The notes below the pieces were generated by a model. The model did not search any database. It had not been told where the DNA came from and saw nothing but the letters and a program-made list of their open reading frames with translations. The translations under genes were made by a program, and so were the position numbers. Positions 56,776 through 64,000 of a DNA stretch of 64,000 nt are shown here, piece by piece. Origin of the DNA: Timema cristinae (Eukaryota > Arthropoda > Insecta > Phasmatodea > Timematidae); assembly GCA_039000515.1 (NCBI GenBank), contig JBCFYV010001001.1, positions 7,859,737-7,923,736 on the forward strand, given 5' to 3'. The stretch's first letter is position 1. Each line of letters opens with the position of its first letter.

Positions 56776-58497
56776 ATGGAACTGATCAAAACCCCAAAGA
56801 TTGAAAATGTACGGATGTTGGATAGATACAATGCGCACAAGCCTTCAGTCGGAACTTTGTATCCAACTGCCACGCACCTAATATTTGTGGACCCAGACGC
56901 CAAAAAGGAGACATTCATTCTTTGCATGCACATATCCACCGTAGAAAAGCTACCTCTGACGACGACAGGATCTCCACTTCAGATTAGATGTAAAACATTC
57001 CTCTCTGTAACGTTTGTGATACCGCGAGAAAAAGACTGCCATGAAATTTACACATTTCTACAGAAACTTTCACAACCCATGAATATTAAAGACCTCTTCT
57101 GCTTCCGCTACACATCTGGCACGGAAGACATTCCGCAGGGGGCAGGTTGGAATTTCTTTGACCTCCAGTCTGAATTTCAGCGCATGGGAGCTCCCAATGA
57201 TCAGTGGAGTTTAAGCCTTCTTAACAAAGACTATGAGCTCTGTGACACTTATCCTCGCTATTTATACGTGCCTTCATCAGCTAGCACCACTCTCTTGTTG
57301 GGTAGTTCCAGATTCCGTAGCAAAGGACGTTTGCCCGTTTTGACTTATCTTCACAAGAACAAAGCAGCCATTACTCGCTGTAGTCAACCTCTGTCTGGGT
57401 TCAAAGCTCGATGTGTTGAAGATGAAAAGATGTTGAACTGTGTGCTGGCCACCAACCCTAATAAGAACTACATGTTTGTTGTCGACACACGGCCAAAAAT
57501 AAACGCCATGGCGAACCGCGCCGCTGGGAAAGGCTACGAGAATGAAAACTTTTACACAAACATTAGATTCCACTTTCTTGGAATAGAGAATATTCACGTG
57601 ATGCGCAATAGTTTAGTCAAACTCATAGAAACATGTGAGTTGAAGTCACCTTCTATGAGCAACTTTCTAAGTGGATTAGAATCAAGCGGGTGGTTAAAAC
57701 ACGTCAAGAGTGTGATAGAAACGTCCTGGTTCATTGCATGCGCCCTAGAAGATGGAATCAGTGTTGTGGTGCATTGCTCAGATGGCTGGGATCGCACAGC
57801 GCAGGTTTGCTCTTTAGCAGGAATATTTCTTGACCCCTACTACCGTACAATTCAAGGGTTCCAATCTCTCGTAGAAAAAGATTGGCTGTCATTTGGCCAC
57901 AAGTTCAGCGAGCGGTGCGCTCATGTTGCCGGGGACCCCAAAGAGGTGTCACCTGTCTTCACTCAATTCATCGATTGCATCTGGCAGATCACTCAACAGT
58001 TTCCCAGCGCTTTTCAATTTAATGAGCGTTTTCTGCTCATACTTCACGACCACGTCCAATCTTGCCAGTTTGGCACGTTTGTTGGGAACTGTGAGAAAGA
58101 GCGCATGGATCTCAGGCTTAAGGAATGCACTTTCTCTCTCTGGGGCTATATGGCTAACCATATGAACGAATACATCAACCCCCTGTACTTGGATGCTGCT
58201 CATGATTTATTGGTGCCAAATGTTCTACCTCAGAATATAAGGTTCTGGCGAGGAATGTATTGTCGTTTTGAAGGAGGGATTCATCCTCGCGAGCCTCTTG
58301 GAGATTTGTTGCTGGCCACATTGGACCATAGTTCATCACTGGAAGACCACGTTCGACTGTTAACAAAACGTATCAACTACTTGAAACAACAGCTGGAGGC
58401 AAAGCGCACCACCCGCTTGATGTCAACCCGCTGGACAACAAGACTGTTCATGGGAAAGGGGAGGTTGGAAATATTGCGGACACTCAGGCAGTGTTAA
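56776..58497 (+). CDS. Mtmr6: Myotubularin-related lipid phosphatase (MTMR6/7/8 group), catalytic part
   Basis: It removes the 3-phosphate of PI3P and PI(3,5)P2 on endosomal membranes (family knowledge). The start MELIKTPKIENVRMLDRY matches the MTMR6 N-terminus (MEHIRTTKVEQVKLLDRF); upstream codons belong to an intron ending CTCTCATTGCAG at 56747. The PH-GRAM domain covers about residues 1-105 and the phosphatase about 130-500. Hallmarks are CRYLY-like TYPRYLYVPSSA, GSSRFRSKGRLPVL, CSQPLSGFKARC, DTRPKINAMANRAAGKGYEN, GIENIHVMRNSL, and the active site HCSDGWDRTAQ with Cys334 and Arg340. DPYYRTIQGF and SFGHKFSERC follow. The catalytic residues are intact, so it is an active-type member. A coiled coil begins near LEDHVRLLTKRINYLKQQLE. 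From about 58404 the frame is wrong, and TTRLMST...RQC is an artefact of the frameshift. The whole catalytic region is one exon, which is unusual for a gene that has many exons in vertebrates. Confidence 0.96.
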   Translation: MELIKTPKIENVRMLDRYNAHKPSVGTLYPTATHLIFVDPDAKKETFILCMHISTVEKLPLTTTGSPLQIRCKTFLSVTFVIPREKDCHEIYTFLQKLSQPMNIKDLFCFRYTSGTEDIPQGAGWNFFDLQSEFQRMGAPNDQWSLSLLNKDYELCDTYPRYLYVPSSASTTLLLGSSRFRSKGRLPVLTYLHKNKAAITRCSQPLSGFKARCVEDEKMLNCVLATNPNKNYMFVVDTRPKINAMANRAAGKGYENENFYTNIRFHFLGIENIHVMRNSLVKLIETCELKSPSMSNFLSGLESSGWLKHVKSVIETSWFIACALEDGISVVVHCSDGWDRTAQVCSLAGIFLDPYYRTIQGFQSLVEKDWLSFGHKFSERCAHVAGDPKEVSPVFTQFIDCIWQITQQFPSAFQFNERFLLILHDHVQSCQFGTFVGNCEKERMDLRLKECTFSLWGYMANHMNEYINPLYLDAAHDLLVPNVLPQNIRFWRGMYCRFEGGIHPREPLGDLLLATLDHSSSLEDHVRLLTKRINYLKQQLEAKRTTRLMSTRWTTRLFMGKGRLEILRTLRQC

Positions 58498-58817
58498 AAA
58501 TCAACCAGCTTGTGAACAATGCTGCAAGTATGAAGACAAGTTGCGCAGAAATAAGTGGTGTTGATCAACTGACCATGGAGCTTGACTCTGTATCCTTAGA
58601 GTGGAAGTCACATAGAAATGTTAAAGTTTGTGTGTGTACCCTCCCCTTCGATCACTTTAGTATGAAGTATCATTGCTGGAAATGTGGGGACGTCCTCTGT
58701 ATGCGATGTATTTACAAACACACAGCTCTGCCCGGTCACCTGTCCCAACGAGCTGTGCCAGTATGTCGTCCTTGCTACCAACAGATACGACATTCTTTGT
58801 CCATGGAGACACCATGA
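58404..58817 (+). CDS. Mtmr6: C-terminal part of the MTMR6-like protein with FYVE-like finger
   Basis: In the frame one base away the coding continues AHHPLDVNPLDNKTVHGKG, then DTQAVLKINQLVNNAASM and the zinc-finger region. All eight expected Cys ligands of a FYVE fold are present as CVC, CWKC, CMRC and CRPC, with the helper phrase PFDHFSMKYHC and TALPGHLSQRAVPVC. The first pair is CxC instead of CxxC, and the basic R(R/K)HHC patch that binds PI3P reads MKYHC, so lipid binding may be weak. It ends SMETP at 58817. A deleted G in AAAGCGCACC (originally perhaps AAAGGCGCACC) near 58404 would join both parts into one protein of about 680 residues. Confidence 0.88.
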   Translation, partial: AHHPLDVNPLDNKTVHGKGEVGNIADTQAVLKINQLVNNAASMKTSCAEISGVDQLTMELDSVSLEWKSHRNVKVCVCTLPFDHFSMKYHCWKCGDVLCMRCIYKHTALPGHLSQRAVPVCRPCYQQIRHSLSMETP

Positions 58818-59559
58818 TTGACAGGGAATGCAACCACCATGGCGCTAGGCCGCTGCGATCTCGTCTCTACAATCGCTAACTTCATCCAAAACAGCATGGA
58901 GCGATACCACCCCATGCTTGTATGTGGTATCATGTACATATTCACTGGTCACAATGGAAACTAGGACTTCAACTTAATATAGCTCGACTGGCTTTAAATG
59001 ATGGTGCGACCGGGTGCTAGAACAGCCAATTAGTATCTTGCCTTTTATTGTTGTTTAAATATATTTATTAAATTATTTAAATGGTTTTAGGTAGTTGAGG
59101 TTATTTAAATGGTCTTAACAGCTACCATAATAGCTATAGTTTATGAATCATTATAATAATAATATAATAATAATGACTATACTATAATCTATTCTTTATA
59201 ACATAATATATTGATATTATATAACATAATTGTGGTTTGAAAAAAATATATGCTTTTTTGCTGGTGTTGATTATTCCCAAAATGTGCATATTAATGTATA
59301 AACTTCATGTAGCATAATTTATTCTTTTTTTTACTTCACTTGTCAATATTTGCCTTTACTAAATGCTATAAATATGACAAATACATAAGTCTTGGGGAAA
59401 AAAAACCGAAGGAAAAAACAAGCTCAGAAGGTTTTCAAGAGCTATATTGGGAATACCATATTTTTTTTTATGTTTTGCGAATATACATTTTAAAGCCATC
59501 ATTCTTTTTGTTTGCAAAACAAACTATAAACACAAAAACCTACTATTAATATTATTATT
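58818..59559 (+). other. 3' flank of the MTMR6-like gene (likely UTR)
   Basis: It starts moderately GC-rich (58818-59030) and becomes AT-rich. The first polyadenylation-signal variant I see is ATTAAA at 59067-59072. Frames 59340-59686 have no recognised domain. Confidence 0.45.
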
Positions 59560-59950
59560 AGATGTTCTGTCTTACAACAGCGGCATTCCTTTTGTCAGTG
59601 AACTTAGACTCTTTTACCACCTTCAGCTACGAGAATTTTCTTCTTTCCTTAAAGTCATCCAATATTTGTATACTCCTTTTTCGTAAGCTACTCTCCCTCA
59701 ACCTTGCCTTCTAATATCGTGCAGAAGACAGTTCCTCCTAAGGATGTGTTCAATTCAGTTTGCTTTGTACCCAAGAATCACATCCAAATTGATTATATTC
59801 TCACCCACTCTTCTTAGGACTAATTCCTTTGTCACCCTGTCTGTCCACCTGATCTAAAATCTTCTCCAGCACCACATTTCAAATCTCTCCAAGTATTTCT
59901 TTTCCATCTTCCTGGGAGTGCAAATTTCTATTCCATACAGTATGATTCTT
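59560..59950 (-). pseudogene. LINE fragment (RT C-terminal region)
   Basis: Minus-strand phrases: YGIEICTPRKMEKKYLERFE, MWCWRRF, RWTDRVTKELVLRRVGEN, and downstream RRNCLLHDIRRQG and DDFKERRKF. They follow the pattern FEMWCWRR...WTDHV...VLRRV...NCLL found after the reverse transcriptase in LINEs. It is a different family from the LINE pieces ending CCACAGGCTGG. Stops interrupt it. Confidence 0.78.
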
Positions 59951-62900
59951 TAAAACTTATTGAGCCGAAAAATGTTATGCTTGTATTTATTTAATTGTGT
60001 TGTATTTCCCAACCACACATTTTTTCATTAGTTTACTATCTCTACGAACCCAATGATATCTCATCACTAAAAAGTGGACACTTAGCTTAACTAGGACATT
60101 TATTAATAAAAAGCTGCGTGTACAGTCTGATTCTAATAAGAAGGAACCTTTTTTTGGCAGTTAAAAAGTTATTAAAACTGTTTTCACATATATATGCTTA
60201 AGTAAAATTTTGTGATTTACAACTATGACTTTTCATTGATATTTTCAATAACTAAGAAATAATATTACTAATATAGAAAAATGTTATCATTGTTGAGACC
60301 AAAAATTATATTTTGGTTTTCTAATCCCGGGATCATGATCAATTTAACTTTCATGTAATGTAATATAAAGGTTCTCCTCATGTTTATAAATGGGAAGTAT
60401 TTCATTGCAGTTAACTTAATGTTTACTTAACTTAGAAGTTGTCAAGGAGAGAACTTTCATGTTAAATAAAGAACACAGTGTGTTCTAACCAGCCAATCAT
60501 GTTGTGGGCAACACCAACACAGTTATTTAGTACTTCATTTGTTTGGTTATAGAAAGCAGACAACATTTCATTATTGTCTGTCATATAGTCTAAATTCATT
60601 GTATGTGTTTTGATTGAGTTATGTAAATTTAGTTGAATCTTGATCACACATTATTCTCTTTACATTACATGACCCATAAGTGAATTGTGTAATAATATGT
60701 AATAATAATTTTGATCTCATATTAATAATAAGTTTATAAATACTAGTTTGTTTCTATTGCATATTTAAATTAATTTATAACTTTGTTTGTTCTATAAGTT
60801 TTGTAAATTATTAAAATCTTAACCTCATTATAAATAATACAATAAAATATATTAAATCACTAATACTATTACTTGATACTTTTCAATTCTAATAAAAACA
60901 CAGTTCCAAAGAAACATGTCCTGGTAAACATTTTGCCATATACCTATTCATTCTTTATTGGAGAACTAATATATTATATTTAGCTTTACATAAAAAAAAT
61001 CCTTGTATAGGTTTAATGAATGGATATGATAAAGTTTTTTCTAAGTTGTATTTCTTCTGACAATCTGTACAAACATGATTACATCATTGTATATCTTTTG
61101 TTCCAATAATATTGTTTATATTAATGCTGCGGCCTTAATGATAAAATGTATTTTTGCTACTCACTTTAAATATGAGAAAAATCATATTGTGTGGTGGCAT
61201 GAAAAGTCCTACACGATAATTGTCACTGTTGAACCTCATGTCACATACTAAGAAATCAACTTGACTTACGAACCTTTATTGAAAACCTAAATTCAAATAA
61301 TGATTGTAAATATTGTTTGAACTAGACTGGCTTTACTGGGTTTTATACATACGGTAAACACTTGACTATTCATGCTAATTATCGGTAGAATGAGCAAAGA
61401 TATTTAAAATTAAGAAATTACCTACATTTTCAATTTTTCATAGATCTCTTTTTTTTCCAAAAAATACCCAGCCTAATTAAAATATAAATTATGTGTAGTA
61501 CGTTAAGAAAAGTTTGCATTGAATAATGGTTTTATGCTTAGCCAAACTACTTAAAATATGTGAACTTCTGGTGATTTGATGAAATGATTTTTGGAACTTT
61601 TATTTTCCAATTCTATTTATAATGTTTAATTTCTGATTTTAAATTATAACATATAGTATTTGATTTCCATACCATTGCATTCCACATTTTTTGTAAATTA
61701 AAAAAATATATTTTGTATTCTCTATGATAATAACTTTTACTCCTATGAAGGATTTACCCTCAAATTGGAAAAGCAACATTCAGAATCGCTCTTTTACCGC
61801 CCACCATTTTAAATATGGCCGACTATATTACTATAGAGGCAATCATGTGTATTTCAGGATAATGGAGGCACATGTATTTGATTTAAGCCTGTTACCTATA
61901 TTATTTTCCAAGAATAACAATGTATAACCCGTTTTAGGTTACATATTAAAATATATTTTGCATGAGTAGACCACATATCAGATAAACGCGTGCAATTAAG
62001 CAAGAGTATACTGTGTATTATCGCAAACGTCCTCTCAATATTTCCTGTGTAGTCTTTATTATAATTATATGAATGATGATGAGACAAGGTATTAACACTT
62101 CATTTCATAGAAACAATAAATAATTAATTGTGTAGTTAATCGAGGGTATTCAGTATATAATTTATTTTAAATTTATGTTGATAATTCTTTTCTTGACTAC
62201 ACATCAAATTATAATACTTTGGGAGTTGTAAAATTTAAACAAAATACACTAAATGTATTATTCATAAACAATTTAAATGTAAAAACCTATTCTAAGCAAA
62301 TAAAAACTAGGAATTCTTTGAAATAAATTCACTATTTTGTAATATTGAGATTGTATTTCTCTTAATATGGAAGTGTTTATCAAAAGGTATACATTTATAC
62401 ATATACATTCTTGTGTAAAAGTCTGTATTATTAAATGGTTTTTAAAAAGCATAAAATTTGAATATCAAATAATTTTTCGGGAGTATGGCCTATATTATAT
62501 TTGGTTTTGAAAAAACCATATAGTGTCCTATCCATAGGAAATAAACTTATATTATCAAGGCCCAGATTTTTATTTCTTTTTTCCCCCTTCTGTACATCAC
62601 AATCTCATTTGTGCATAAATGCACCTGTTTATAGTACCCTGGTTGTGGAAACATATATTTTACAGTTTTTGTCATTTTGGTTCTTTAAGAAATATTTTTA
62701 CACTTTAAATAGTTTTTTTTATGTCTTTTTATAAGCATTTATGTTTTGTAAATTCGTAAACATCAAACATAAGGTTTTTCACCACACAGTTGTTCGATTG
62801 ACAAGATAATGGTGGATTCAGTTTAACTTGATACACTCTTTACTTAAGTGGGAGGGAGTAGCTATTGATTATGAAGCAGGTATTTTGTAAATTAAGGTTC

Positions 62901-64000
62901 ATGCTTAGCGAAATGCAAAAATGTATTTGCTATAAGTTTATGATTGCATACAAATCTATGTTGGTTTTGATGTATAATGAATTTGCTTGAAATACTTATT
63001 AGTTTTCATTTACTTTTTTTTTTTTTTTCTTCTAATTTGAAATAATTTTTTAGCAGTCTTAATGCAATTGTATTGATAATTTTTTGATTATTTTAGGTCT
63101 TCAAAATTTGCTCCCTAGTAATTTATCACCAACCCCAACTTAGCTCTTTCTAAGAGGAGGTAATCTTACTTAGCACTAGTATTTTTATCTCTCACAATAG
63201 CATAGATCTGAACTTTAGATAAACCTATTGTGTGAAATCAATTATTCCCCAATAAGATGTATGTATATTTTTAGATCAGTATTTATGTGTCTTATAACTA
63301 AATAAACTTTATTTACTAATTCACACTCCATAAAACAGCTTGATAATAGCTGACAAGTTCTTATGAAGCGAGACTTTAGTTTATGTTCACAATATTTTTG
63401 TACATGATTAATTATGTACAAATTTAAACCTTTTGTAATATACAAAATATGGTAATATCGTAACTATTTATTCTTTATGTATTTACTTTCAAACTTAAAT
63501 GATAACATAAATGTGACTTTACAACTCTTTAAAATTAATTTTGTGTATTTTTAAAAGTTGACTACAAATATAATGCAGTTTGAAATTTATTTGAAAATAA
63601 TTATATACTCTCTTTAAATTTTTATGTGTGCTTATGCCTAAAAATTTACCAATATAAAGATGTATGATTTTTCTGAAACAATTTGGTAGATATTTAATAA
63701 GTTTACATTCAATAAAAATAACAATTGCAACCTTTAAAGATGTCCATTTTTAAATAGGTTCTCGAAATTTCTTATAACTTCCTATTTTTCCTATACAAGC
63801 ATATCCCGCACTTACGACATTATGTTCCAGACCACTGTTTTAAATAACATCTCTGTAACTAAGGTAAAATGTAAAGTAAAGGCCTTGTATTTCTAAAAAA
63901 GGGTAAGTAAACAAATCATTGGATACTGATGCGTCATGATACTAAGGTGTCGCATCTGCAAAGTAAGCACCTAAATTTCAGAACTTGGTGGCAATTGAAA
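59951..64000. other. AT-rich intergenic sequence, no gene recognised
   Basis: Frames of up to 77 codons occur by chance in this composition; none shows a domain, conserved splice context or transposon signature. A slightly GC-richer phrase, CCGCACTTACGACATTATGT, near 63807 may be an old repeat end. Confidence 0.5.

Noticed and set aside
57277..58366. Several minus-strand ORFs of 63-106 codons
   Set aside because: They are shadows of the conserved plus-strand phosphatase gene.

Overview
The window is animal nuclear DNA, very probably from an insect or another arthropod with a large, repeat-rich, AT-rich genome. The evidence is spliced genes with GT/AG introns up to about 12 kb, tRNA-derived SINEs, LINE reverse-transcriptase fragments, piggyBac and hAT remnants, and no bacterial gene organisation. 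I cannot name the species. One 100-N gap (14767-14866) marks a scaffold join. Many single-base indels, mostly in short homopolymers, suggest imperfect long-read consensus.

Two host genes are present. Gene 1 is on the minus strand (34435 down to 2723, continuing off the left edge). It is an NCOA5-like nuclear RNA-binding coactivator. I could place seven exons with matching phases: a RALY/hnRNPC-like RRM split over exons 1-2, Arg/Asp- and Arg/Glu-rich linkers (exons 3-4), and the NCOA5 core domain (exons 5-7) with an LxxLL-type LLNLL motif. Exon 6 carries one extra base that breaks the frame. Gene 2 is on the plus strand (56776-58817). It is a myotubularin-family PI3P/PI(3,5)P2 phosphatase of the MTMR6/7/8 group, with an intact HCSDGWDR active site. 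It lies in one long coding exon and is followed, after an apparent one-base deletion near 58404, by a C-terminal FYVE-like zinc finger in another frame.

Almost everything else is mobile DNA. Two tRNA-headed SINE families with different heads share the same 3' tail, which forms an ACCC...GGGT hairpin; many copies of the first have clear target-site duplications. LINE reverse-transcriptase fragments lie at 13.0, 23.6, 42.2-44.1, 49.3/51.6 and 59.6 kb. Two piggyBac-like deletion derivatives bounded by TTAA lie at 16.7 and 18.7 kb. Two unrelated hAT transposase pseudogenes lie at 34.7-36.2 and 38.6-40.6 kb. Several MITE or foldback families occur, along with a degenerate 34-36 bp minisatellite of about 1.9 kb (5.65-7.56 kb).

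The most informative structures are nested insertions. At 49.3-51.7 kb a LINE fragment is split by a hAT-type element with an 8-bp duplication, which in turn holds a second TIR element and a SINE. At 27.0-32.8 kb a TIR element holds a long foldback element, itself split by a smaller TIR element. A near-perfect inverted repeat with ~210-bp arms lies 1.1 kb upstream of the phosphatase gene. I found no rRNA or functional tRNA genes, no CRISPR array and no operon-like cluster. The right-hand 4 kb is AT-rich sequence without recognisable genes.
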